Origin: Sphaerolaimus hirsutus
Lineage: Eukaryota > Nematoda > Chromadorea > Monhysterida > Sphaerolaimidae
Direction of reading: 5' to 3'
Length of the DNA stretch: 64,000 bases
Assembly (NCBI GenBank): GCA_964036195.1
Contig: OZ038452.1
Coordinates: forward strand, 496,001 to 560,000
Position numbers and translations under genes: made by a program. A model generated the notes under the pieces. The model searched no databases. It worked only from the letters and a program-made list of their open reading frames with translations, and was not told where the DNA came from. Positions 31,601 through 38,100 of this stretch are shown here, piece by piece; the stretch's first letter is position 1; every line of letters starts with the position of its first letter.

Positions 31601-33475
31601 CAAAAATACCATTACGTTTTGTTACGTTTTCCTGACCGAAATACCCGGGTACTTGGGAAAACGTAAAAATTCGATATTTAATAGTTTCTTAGTGGCCGCG
31701 CCCTCGGACGGAACTGCATATGCCCATAAATTCTCTACCGATTATGATGCTTGAGCACTTAAAAGGATCAGAATGATGTGGCGATCGCTTTAGTGCAGCG
31801 ATTAGAATGATTACAAACAATACAATACCTCAAATATTAAATACAGTCTAATATATAGCCACCATTGTTTACTGACTGGAGTTGCCTTTGAAATTTGGTA
31901 AAAGGATCCATTTGGTATATGGAAACATTTGAGCGAGTTATTCATCAGATTGAATTACAAGAAGGTGTAACTTTTGCTCAATTTTGACGTTTATATCATC
32001 ATTGTTTGTGTTAGATTATCATTCGTTATAGTTGTCTGACTCGATGTATTTCATTATGGTGAGTATGTAGTGCTAAAAACATAAAAATATTGTATGGAAA
32101 TCAGCTATTGACCCATATAAAGCTGAAAATAATGGTATTTTCCAAAGAAAAATGATAAATACTACACATAAAATTTTTAAGTTTACGTTTTTTTTAACGT
32201 ATTCCTTGGTATTTTAAAAATACCTTACATTTTAGTAATTATACTTTTGATTTGGAAAAGGTATTTACGTTTACGTTTTCCAAAAATACCAGTATTTGCA
32301 CAACTCTGCTGGAGGGTCAAAATCTAGAATACCCCTGACATGCACAGCGGGTAAACATGCACAGTTATACATAATGTTTCCATGGGACATTGCTTTGAAT
32401 CGTTCTCATCCGCTCGCAGAAGACTCCGAGAAGGCTCCGCCCACATTACGCGTGTGCGGATTGCAACTTTGCGACACATCGAAAATCTTACTACGAAGAT
32501 CACCGGTGCAAGCACACCGGGGAACGGCCTCACAAGTGCGACCTGTGCTGCGAAGCGTTTTTTCAACGCGCTCATTTGAAGTCGCATCTCCAGACCCATT
32601 TTGGTCAGTTTTTCTGTCACGTTTGTCATAGCTTTGAACTCTCGCGCGGGTCCATTTTGGGCGTCCTAGTTAGTGCTGTAAAAACGCCATGGCGCTTATG
32701 GCGCTTGGCGCTAAATTTCCATTGGCGCGTTGCACTGCCAGAAGCGCCGTGTCGCTTTTGGCGCTTCGGCTTTGGCGTTGATAACGACACCAAATGTCAA
32801 CTGGTTCCCGTCCCAAATCAAAGCTTGCTGACGAGTAACACTACGCATTATTGTGTACACATACTAGCAACTTGGTAAATACCTCGCATGTACGTCAATA
32901 TATTTTTTCAAAATTACAGCTTCATTTACAACATGGTTCGACACTTTTGCATTTGACTGACCCTCGTCAGCAAGCTTTGAATTGGGATGGGAACCAGTTG
33001 ACATTGGGAGTCGTTGTCCTGGTGTGCGTAGGGCTTTTGGTGCCAAACTCCTGGCGCTTTTTACACACCTAGTCCTACTTTTTTTCAAAATAAGATTTCG
33101 GAAGGTGGAAAGGCGAGAGAAATTTAGCTGCCAGAAAATGGAAACGTTAACAAATTTTTAGCTGAAAAATCGTTATTTTAGAAGGAAAAATGCAGAGTCG
33201 CTTACAAGCAACGAATGTTGCTCAAAATTGCTGAAAACTTGCTCCACATAAATACGTAAATAGATACTGTCAGGTTTAGGTGGACGAAGCAATATTGTTC
33301 ATTTTTTAAATATTTTATGTTGTATTTCATTCAATTTTACAGTTTCTGATCATTTTGTATTTTCTCAATTCATTTTGCAGGCGGGCGGAGTTTTCCATGT
33401 TCATGCGGCCGCGTGTTCAGATACAAAAGGAGCAGGTATGAGCACCAGAAAGCGAAGAAATGTGAAATAAACTAG
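10690..33475 (+). CDS. Coiled-coil / C2H2 zinc-finger protein, 19 exons, 5' end outside window or unseen
   Basis: Exons: 10690-10867, 12154-12357, 13401-13453, 14310-14429, 15410-15521, 16122-16337, 17439-17528, 19780-19941, 20840-20953, 22077-22190, 25290-25517, 25887-26000, 27120-27233, 28724-28843, 28939-29029, 29830-29900, 30510-30728, 32420-32603, 33381-33475. All junction phases agree, giving an open frame of 865 residues. Residues 1 to about 600 are rich in E, K, Q, R, A and L with heptad spacing and almost no proline, so a long coiled coil. The next 240 or so are acidic, proline-rich and then basic (PPGKKAKRVAKVPQ). The C terminus has three zinc fingers. I recognise no specific orthologue; the coil is generic (myosin-tail or golgin-like). 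Two adjacent genes, coil and zinc finger, would be the main alternative, but shared phase 0 junctions and one poly(A) signal at the end favour one gene. The initiator methionine is not identified. Confidence 0.7.
10889..11831. mobile_element. hAT-type F5 MITE with intact target duplication
   Basis: Ends CAGGGGTCTTCTAG / CCTATTCCTACCCCTG, flanked by a perfect 8-bp direct repeat CCCCCTGC (10,881-10,888 and 11,832-11,839). It lies 21 bases after the donor of the exon ending at 10,867. Its left part carries a 77-bp tandem repeat. Confidence 0.85.
10924..11160. repeat. 77-bp tandem repeat, three units
   Basis: Each unit starts GATAGATAGCAAATC and includes GCTCCTACGGAGGGATAGAT. Units begin at 10,924, 11,001 and 11,078, with a partial fourth at 11,155. 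Single-copy versions occur in other F5 elements, so the array expanded inside this copy. Confidence 0.85.
12440..13400. other. Intron DNA: A/T-run MITE and old repeats
   Basis: From 12,440 a TAGGGATGGCC-end MITE remnant runs to about 12,730. It is followed by two diverged copies of the TCAAAGCTAATTCATGAA repeat (about 12.85-13.05 and 13.14-13.34 kb). No exon until 13,401. Confidence 0.5.
13466..14125. repeat. F5 fragment followed by F2 fragment
   Basis: F5 modules (CAACTGTCTATCTATCTCGG, GGAGGAACGATTTGATA) reach about 13,975. An F2 left end (GGGGGCAGTCCCAGACCCTG) follows directly at 13,979 and decays by about 14,125. Confidence 0.6.
14564..14709. mobile_element. Short MITE with TAGGGTTGGGACGATAT ends
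   Basis: A 146-bp element whose ends TAGGGTTGGGACGATAT / ATATCGTCCCAACCCTA are perfect inverted repeats, with ATATCGAATATCG repeats inside. Flanks GCTGCAAG and ACAGCAAG are an imperfect 8-bp duplication. hAT-like. Confidence 0.75.
14830..15130. repeat. F5 fragment and unassigned intron DNA
   Basis: Contains CATCGCTCCTCCCCATAGAT and ATAGATAGCTGAATATTTTC modules from F5. The remainder up to the exon at 15,410 shows nothing supportable. Confidence 0.4.
16122..16337 (+). CDS. Coiled-coil exon, copy 1 (72 codons)
   Basis: Phase 0 at both ends. Starts CETRLVDSQKKVDQL directly after TTTACAG and ends before GTGAGA. Identical base for base over these 216 coding bases to 25,302-25,517. That copy has four extra codons (E-L-R-E) at its start, missing here through a 12-base deletion bounded by AG on each side. 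Confidence 0.85.
16389..17196. mobile_element. hAT-type F5 MITE with intact target duplication
   Basis: Ends CAGGGGTAGG / GAAGACCCCTG. The 8-bp direct repeat GGTTGATT is at 16,381-16,388 and 17,394-17,401; the right copy is displaced by an F2 element inserted exactly at the terminus. The equivalent intron position after exon copy 2 (about 25,560) is an empty site. Confidence 0.85.
16660..16965. mobile_element. hAT-type GGACGTAGCC MITE, nested
   Basis: Ends CAGGGACGTAGCC / GGTTACGTCCTTG, flanked by a perfect 8-bp repeat CGTCTAAC (16,652-16,659 and 16,966-16,973). Inserted inside the F5 element. Interior has G and C homopolymers and a GCGCC block. Confidence 0.85.
17197..17390. mobile_element. 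F2 MITE inserted at the F5 terminus
   Basis: Ends GGAGCAGTCCCAAGCC / GGCTTGGGACTGCCAC, flanked by CTG on both sides (17,194-17,196 and 17,391-17,393). Removing it joins CCCCTG to GGTTGATT, exactly the F5 end plus its 8-bp duplication, so the 3-bp CTG duplication is well supported. Confidence 0.85.
17439..17528 (+). CDS. Coiled-coil exon, 30 codons
   Basis: AATCACAG|TTGGAAAAG to AAAAAG|GTGAGT, phase 0 both ends. Encodes LEKGRLEINLLAARHEVSRA and ten further residues with heptad leucines. This exon and the next (19,780-19,941) have no counterpart in the second duplicated block. Confidence 0.8.
17560..19700. other. Intron DNA, repeats only
   Basis: Contains a GCGCC array (17,765-17,870), A/T-run MITE remnants (18,145-18,330 and 19,170-19,710, the latter starting near TAGGGATGAAAAAAACG), and at least three diverged copies of a TCAAATGCATTCAAAGCGGA repeat. 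No supported exon. Confidence 0.55.
19780..19941 (+). CDS. Coiled-coil exon, 54 codons
   Basis: CAATCTCAG|AATCGC to CAGTCG|GTAAGG, phase 0 both ends. Begins NRQLEDDLESEQSARVSAAN; the repeated D, E, L and R spacing resembles myosin-type coils. Confidence 0.85.
19997..20157. repeat. Fold-back MITE, family F1
   Basis: GGGCCCACACACGCTAC at the left, CTAGCGTGTGTGGGG at the right, with inverted CAACTGGTTCC and TTCAAAGCTTGC blocks. It starts 55 bases after the donor of the preceding exon. Confidence 0.8.
20405..20530. repeat. CCGGTGCCCATG inverted-repeat cluster
   Basis: Several direct and inverted copies of ACCCGGTGTCCATG and CATGGGCACCGGGT. The same style of motif (CCCGGCGCGCATGTAG) is found at 14,480-14,760, 29,085-29,170, 30,040-30,110 and 31,205-31,240. 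Confidence 0.55.
20840..20953 (+). CDS. 38-codon coiled-coil exon, copy A1
   Basis: AAACTTCAG|CTGACC to CGCACAG|GTGAGG, phase 0 both ends. Encodes LTELAALREQVDGQTAARLT and 18 more residues ending in T-T-K-N-A-Q. Protein identical to copy B1 (25,887-26,000). Confidence 0.85.
20996..21622. repeat. GTCGACTTTTAGAAG fold-back repeat
   Basis: Left end TTGAGGCCTCTACTTCTAAA, right end TTTTAGAAGTAGACACCTCAA, with several internal GGACTTGTCGACTT copies. Shared with 26,043-26,670 through the segmental duplication and with 9,682-10,585 as an independent copy. Confidence 0.75.
22077..22190 (+). CDS. 38-codon coiled-coil exon, copy A2
   Basis: Same splice frame as A1. Differs from it at G-to-M, T-to-K and the end T-G-R-D-A-Q, so A1 and A2 are an older tandem pair than blocks A and B. 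Identical protein to B2 (27,120-27,233). Confidence 0.85.
22615..22694. repeat. Detached upstream intron flank of exon copy 2
   Basis: Matches 16,040-16,121, the intron end before exon copy 1 (GAAGATTGGCAGTATGCTCT and following), including the acceptor stretch CCCGTTTACAG. The exon expected next is found 2.6 kb further on, after a transposon insertion. Confidence 0.8.
22756..23144. repeat. Fold-back repeat with GATACGCACACGTGCCCG arms
   Basis: Long inverted arms (GCACTGATACGCACACGTGC and complement) enclose further inverted copies of CTTTACTCATATCTGAAAAT. A relative is at 40,890-41,125. Strong hairpin potential. Confidence 0.75.
23303..23770. mobile_element. hAT-type GGACGTATCC MITE, nested
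   Basis: Ends CAGGGACGTATCC / GGATACGGCCCTG, flanked by a perfect 8-bp repeat TGAAGTTC (23,295-23,302 and 23,771-23,778). Interior has GCGCCATGGCG blocks and G/C homopolymers. Confidence 0.85.
24728..25231. mobile_element. hAT-type F5 MITE, nested
   Basis: Ends CAGGAGTCTCATGG / CCTAGGAGACCCCTG, flanked by a perfect 8-bp repeat GTAATGGG (24,720-24,727 and 25,232-25,239). Contains the family's GGATAGATAGCTGG modules. Confidence 0.85.
25290..25517 (+). CDS. Coiled-coil exon, copy 2 (76 codons)
   Basis: GTTTACAG|GAGCTC to ACTCGG|GTGAGA, phase 0 both ends. Starts ELRECETRLVDSQKK; all bases from the C-E-T-R codons on are identical to copy 1. The acceptor used here is the right-hand copy of a transposon target duplication. 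Confidence 0.85.
25887..26000 (+). CDS. 38-codon coiled-coil exon, copy B1
   Basis: Coding bases identical to A1. Same acceptor (CTTCAG|CTGACC) and donor (CACAG|GTGAGG). Confidence 0.85.
27120..27233 (+). CDS. 38-codon coiled-coil exon, copy B2
   Basis: Protein identical to A2. One silent change (GTG to GTA valine codon). Confidence 0.85.
27530..27722. repeat. Fold-back MITE, TTTATCAAAGCAATTTGATA core
   Basis: Near-perfect hairpin: arms contain AATCTACCATATCCCATCTG and the complement, around a palindromic centre. Copies at 40,447-40,583 (partial) and 52,965-53,140; a shortened arm at 45,515-45,545. Confidence 0.8.
27957..28366. mobile_element. F3 MITE, CCTCGAATAAG subtype
   Basis: Ends ACCCTAAATCCTCGAATAAG / CTTATTCGAGGATTTGCGGT with tandem GGGGGGAGTTATTCGAGG modules. 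This subtype replaces the CGAAATAC module by CGAATAAG. Confidence 0.75.
28724..28843 (+). CDS. Exon at coil/linker boundary, 40 codons
   Basis: TCTTCCGCAG|ATTCAA to CACACAG|GTGAGT, phase 0 both ends. Begins IQQIRDRKNPAPKKMAAAES; the coil pattern breaks at the prolines. Confidence 0.8.
28939..29029 (+). CDS. Acidic linker exon ending in a GC donor
   Basis: Starts CLADVSQQNAEPEPDIEPSD after ATTCCGCAG and ends at AGAG|GCAAGT, a strong match to the GC-AG class of donors. No GT donor in the right phase is nearby; the phase-1 end fits the 2-base start of the exon at 29,830. Confidence 0.7.
29830..29900 (+). CDS. Short linker exon
   Basis: TTTCGCAG|AC-GAT to CAGCAG|GTTCGC. Reads (D)DADCAGAAPPTAVVVVDCV then P-P-Q-Q. 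Phase 1 in, phase 0 out. Confidence 0.65.
30510..30728 (+). CDS. Basic, low-complexity linker exon, 73 codons
   Basis: AATTGCAG|TGCGAT to CCTCAG|GTATAC, phase 0. Early part acidic (CDEEPPVDHNEPMVQLSSTP), middle glycine/alanine-rich and very GC-rich, end PPGKKAKRVAKVPQ, a plausible nuclear localisation signal ahead of the zinc fingers. Confidence 0.75.
31090..32335. repeat. F5 MITE split by an ACGTTTACGT (F6) insertion
   Basis: F5 modules (TCCTCCAGAGGAGCGACTAG, GCTATCTATCCAACCCCCTG) run to about 31,530, then F6 DNA with many TTTACGTTTACG motifs (31,535-32,305), then an F5-like end (GGAGGGTCAAAATCTAGAAT). Confidence 0.55.
32420..32603 (+). CDS. C2H2 zinc-finger exon, two fingers
   Basis: CGCTCGCAG|AAGACT to CATTTTG|GTCAGT, phase 0 in, phase 1 out. 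Two perfect C-x2-C-x12-H-x3-H fingers: the first starts YACADCNFATHRKSYYEDH, the second CDLCCEAFFQRAHLKSH, joined by the canonical linker H-T-G-E-R-P-H-K. Such fingers bind DNA, suggesting a nuclear role for the gene product. Confidence 0.85.
32676..33065. repeat. GCGCC array plus diverged F1 arms
   Basis: AGTGCTGTAAAAACGCCATGG starts a GCGCC array. F1 arms (ATGTCAACTGGTTCCCGTCC at 32,796 and its complement at about 32,985) enclose unrelated DNA. Confidence 0.55.
33381..33475 (+). CDS. Terminal exon: C2HC zinc finger and stop
   Basis: CATTTTGCAG|GC-GGG, joined in phase 1, reads GRSFPCSCGRVFRYKRSRYE then H-Q-K-A-K-K-C-E-I-N and TAG at 33,473-33,475. The finger is C-x1-C-x12-H-x5-C, a variant spacing. 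AGCAG|GTATGA inside it looks like a donor, but only reading through it completes the finger. Confidence 0.8.
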
Positions 33476-33486
33476 CTATTTCATCA

Positions 33487-33492
33487 AATAAA
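33487..33492 (+). terminator. Poly(A) signal of the coiled-coil/zinc-finger gene
   Basis: AATAAA 12 bases after the stop codon, followed by a TGT-rich stretch (TTGTGTTATTGTTACTTGTG). A second AATAAA overlaps the stop region at 33,466-33,471. Confidence 0.7.
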
Positions 33493-33558
33493 ATGTGGCA
33501 CTTGTGTTATTGTTACTTGTGAAACCCATTATGATAGGCAGTGCGTCAGTAAAAGTAC

Positions 33559-33850
33559 ATACCATATATCCTCGAATAAGTTCCCCAGGGAGTTATTATT
33601 TCGTCAGAACTTTTCGAGGGGGGGGCTTATTCGAGGGAGATTTTTATCATCAGAATATCAGGTAACATGCGTGATCAATATATGATATAAATAAGGTCGA
33701 AATTCAAAATTTAGGATTTCATAATTCATGTAATGAAATCAATGCTAGTGAACATTAGTTGCAAAAAATACATGGCTTTTAAAGAAAACATACATAAAAA
33801 CGTATTTGTCACCCATTACAGAGGGGGGGGAGTTATTCGTGAAATAGTGC
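33559..33850. repeat. F3 MITE, CCTCGAATAAG subtype, one end lost
   Basis: Begins ACCATATATCCTCGAATAAG, with TTATTCGAGGG modules at 33,620 and a GGGGGGGAGTTATTCGTG module at about 33,830. The right terminus is not found. Confidence 0.6.
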
Positions 33851-34099
33851 ACCTCGGTGTAAATCTTTTCGCAACATTGTGTATACCACAACCCCTACAC
33901 CACAAAAAAGTAAATTTGATGAAATTGTTATCCATAATTATGTACACTGTTTTTTTGCGCAGTTTTCTTTGTCAGTTAGTTTTTGTCTGTTTTAATCATC
34001 TTGTATTTTCAGTGATTTTGTTTGTTTCATCTGATTTAATCATCTTGTATTTTCAGTGATTTTGTGTTTCATTTGATTATCAATTTATCTGGGGCACTC

Positions 34100-34280
34100 G
34101 CATACACTGTAAAGTGTTGTGCAAAATGTCAAATGTCATGCAAAGTGTCAAAACTTCGTGTAAGATGTGGAAAAATAATTTTTTACACTGATCATTTGAC
34201 ATTTCTTTTCCTTTACATTTTACATGACTTTTGACACTTTGCATGACATTTTACATTTTACAGGGTGGTCTGGGAGTGGC
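34100..34280. repeat. F2 MITE, eroded ends
   Basis: Central F2 inverted blocks (GTCAAATGTCATGCAAAGTG, TTACATTTTACATGAC, CATTTTACAGGGTGGTCTGG) are intact, but the terminal CAGTCCC is lost on the left. Confidence 0.65.
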
Positions 34281-34397
34281 CAATGTTTTACTGTCGCGTT
34301 TGTTCACATAAATGTTGGAATATAGAGACTTGCTTAAAGCGAGACGAACTTTATCGTAATGCGGAACGAAACATTGTAACTGCGCCAAAAAAATTGC

Positions 34398-34816
34398 TGT
34401 ATTTGCTCGATTAGTCCCCCCCCTGAATAACTTCGCATCGAATAGGTTAGTGAGGCAAAAATAAGCCACCCCCACTTGAATAGTTTCCCCGGGTGAGCAG
34501 TAAAATACTACACATCTATAAAAAAATAGTTGAAGAAGCCAGATGAGCAAAAGAGTGTCTGATTCATTGGATGGTAATGTGATAGAATGGAGAGCCCCTT
34601 TCAAAGGAACAAGTGCACATTTATAAGTAGATAGTGTGAACGCATTTATTGTGTGTTTCATATTTAGAATGAATTAAGATGTAAAAATGTGCTTAAATTT
34701 TTTTCAGGTAATGATAGTTACCCCTTGAATAATCCCCCCTTGGCTAGTTCCCCTGTAAAGGAGTTCTGAGTAAAAAAGCATTCCCCGGGGAACTACCTAA
34801 TCGAGCAAATGTGGTA
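34398..34816. mobile_element. F3-like MITE, GCTCGATTAG subtype
   Basis: Ends TGCTGTATTTGCTCGATTAG / CTAATCGAGCAAATGTGGTA; interior modules TTCGCATCGAATAGG and GATAATCCCCCC-like. A further subtype of the same architecture. Confidence 0.65.
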
Positions 34817-35154
34817 TCTTACTCCACATAAACAGGTCGGACAGAACAGTACAAAGTATGAAACTAATAAGTCTGACTGGTCAAATCAAGTTGTCTCACA
34901 AGAGTCCGTCGAGTTTTACTTGTACTCGCTGCGCTGAATCCGAACAAAATGCTCCTTGTTCATCCAAGATCACGTTTAACTCTTCCCATCCCCTTTGATG
35001 TTGGGTAGTGCAACTGTTTTGGCCATCTTCTCTACGAACTGGGCTAACTCTACACTCTGCCAAATGTCAAGTACATCACTACATAAACTTGTAAGTGATA
35101 AGTGGTTTGTTTACCAGTTTCAAGTCCACTCATCGCTCCACAATCACATGCAAC

Positions 35155-35160
35155 TTTATT
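35155..35160 (-). terminator. Poly(A) signal of the MULE-derived gene
   Basis: AATAAA on the minus strand, 14 bases past the TGA stop codon at 35,177-35,175. Confidence 0.65.
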
Positions 35161-35174
35161 TGTGACTGTACTTG

Positions 35175-38100
35175 TCATTTGAAAGGCTGCAGAGAAGCCG
35201 CCTGGTCATCTGTCAGCTGGCCGTCGGCTAGTTGCCGCATGATCCGTTCTCGCCGCCGCTGCAGTTCGCGCTGCCGCTTGCTTCTGCGCGACAACTGTTC
35301 ATCGCCGCGTTCAGCCATGGTCACCTGGGTGCAGTCCCAGACCCTGTAAAGTGTCAAGTAAAGTGTCAAACGTCATGTTTTGAATCAAAAAGAAAAGGTT
35401 TTGTTACTACTGAGCTTTGCATGACAATTGAAACTTTACTTCACTTTTGTCATGACAATTGACACTGTATAACAATTTACATGACATTTGACACTGTATG
35501 ACAATTTACATGACATTTGACACTGTATGACAATTTACATGACATTTGTCATGACAATTGACACTGCATGACAATTTACATGACATTTGACACTGTATGA
35601 AAATTTACATGACATTTGACACTGTATGACAATTTACACGACATTTGACACTGTGTGAAAATTTACTTGACATTTGACACTGTATGACAATTTACACGAC
35701 ATTTGACACTGTGTGACAATTTACATGACATTTGACACTTTACTTTACACTTTACAAGGTGTGGGATTGGCACCTGAGCGCGTGCCATTAGCTCCTCGTC
35801 TTGCAGCACCCTGACCAGCCCGTAGATGGCCTGTAGTGTGCTATCGTTTACTGAAGATGTGCAGATTAGGGATGTTTTCACTGTTTTAAGGACACAGGCA
35901 CCAAAACCTTTTTTTTCCAAAACAGCAGCTTGAATTATCAGTACTTTTCCGCTTTCACACGACACTTGACTTTTTAGCTGTCCTCGCAGATGTCAAGTCG
36001 CTCACACCCGTAGAATGTGGCAACGCACGGTGTTTTTGTGGTACGAGCGCGCGAAGCGACTGTGGAAGCCTTCGATGTGGCCGTTCGTGTAACAGTGCGC
36101 CGGCCGGCCGTGCAGGTTGCCCAGCCGCAGCCTGTCCTTGTCGTTGATCCACCTGTCCATCCAGGGGGCAGTCCCAAGCCCTGTAAAGTGCAAAGTAAAG
36201 TGTCAATTGTAAAGTCGAAGTAAAGTGTCAATGGTCATGCAGAGTGTTGAATGAAAAGTAAAGTGTCAATTGTGTATCCTAATCTTATTTTTTGTATCCT
36301 AATCTTATGTGGAAATATAAGATTTGTATACAAAAACAACATTTGGATACAACAACATATGATTAGGATACACAATTGACACTTTACTATATTTACATTT
36401 GACATTTTGCATGACAATTGAAACTTTACTTTACATTTGACATTTTGCATGACAATTGACACTTTACTTTACATTAGACTTTACATTTGAAACTTTACAG
36501 TGCTCGGGACTGCCACCAGTACTGCTGCAGGGGCGCCAGCCGCATGCGCGCGTCCGCGTCCAGCCGCCGCACCCGGTCGCCCATGAAGCTCTGGTGGAAC
36601 CAACGGCGCATGCTCTCCACCGGCAGGAACGTCGACGCGAGCAGCAGCTGCACCTGCACCTTGTTTTCTGCCGCGCGCGCCCACAGCTGCATTTTTTGTT
36701 ATACTCCAGTCACTTTACACCCCGCACGCATGGAAGCTTCCCGCTGGAAGCGTGCCAACAATTTTTTACGCGTGCGACATCCATAAAATGTTGAAATAGT
36801 CAATCAACTCTGGTAAATATAACGCCATACTTTAACTTATTCACAACAATGATTTTTTTCATCTTTTTACAAAAATCGTATGCTTTATCATCATTGGCAC
36901 ACTTCCAACGTGGAAATAAATGAGTGCGAAGGCAGAGTATCTAGATAGGGGATGGTCCGGCCGTAAAGTATACCCGGCCGTAAAGTAGAGGGTGCTACTT
37001 TCGGCCGTCATCATTACGGCAGAGTTGTTTAAAGTACTGAACTTTTTTCAAAGTAAACGTAAACGTAAAGTATTTTATTTTTAGTCACACCTGAATACAG
37101 AAAACGTAAAGTAAAAATTTTCTACTTTTACGCTGTTTAAAAGGTGAGTTAACGTAAATATCTGTAAATACTCGTTTTCTGTACTCGCGTACTTTCAAAA
37201 AGTACGCGAGTAACTGAGTACCGGTATTTTTTTCAGGAGGAAACGTAAACGTATTTACGCAGCACTCGAGTATCCGTATTTATCGAGTAAACGTAAATAC
37301 GTTTGTACAACTATGCCTTACGGCCGGATTTACTTTACGGCCGGGTTTACTTTACGGCCAAGTTCTCGCCGAGTATCTAGTCTGCCGAGTATAACACTAT
37401 AATTTGTCAACGGGTTCCCCTGAATATACCCTCAAATGACTCTACCCTGGTTCCAATGAGCAAATTTGGAAATGCAAGTGAACTCCATGATTCAGTCATC
37501 TGAAGGCATTTTTTTCCAATCTCATGGTGGAATATTCTTACATTTCAGTTAGGTGACTTTTATCACCCTACTTGGTAGAAAAGACCCTTTAAAACTTGTC
37601 CGGAAAAAACCCTACCAGATGCGTTTATAGTAGGTTATGCATATGATATGCAGATTGCGATCTTCCATGGATATGTTCCTATCTAGGTATGTGTCTTTAC
37701 CAACAATGCGAATCAAACATTTGAGTAAAAGCGCAGCGAAAACACACAAACACCGACCGCCAGGGCTGGTTCCCCGAGAACAAACTTCCACGTCTCGTTG
37801 ACTTTGTGGAAATGGCAGCCGTACAGAAGTGCGTCCGGCAGCGCGGCGCGCATCGCAGCTATCAGCGCCGGGTCGTAGTCGAGCGTGATGGACTTTGGCT
37901 GGAGCGACAGGTGCAGCCGCGCGCACTTGTGCCGCACCAACTGCACCACGTGCTCGTAGGCCGCCCGCGTGTCGTCGTGCTCGCGCAGCAGGCAAAACAC
38001 GGCTGGGATGAGCTTGTCCCCGATGAACACCTGTATTGCGGGTCCTTTGCTTGCCCCTGTTGATTATACATTAGGATACCTATTTTGAAACTCTGTTACT

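Noticed and set aside
33381-33438. Alternative frames of the terminal exon (starting A-G-G-V-F-H-V or R-A-E-F-S-M-F)
   Set aside because: Only the phase-1 frame joins the zinc-finger exon and completes a zinc-binding pattern before a stop and poly(A) signal.
36008-36206. Retained-intron frame across the F2 end (W-D-C-P-L-D-G-Q)
   Set aside because: It reads the conserved transposase exon in a wrong frame, losing E421 and its motif.
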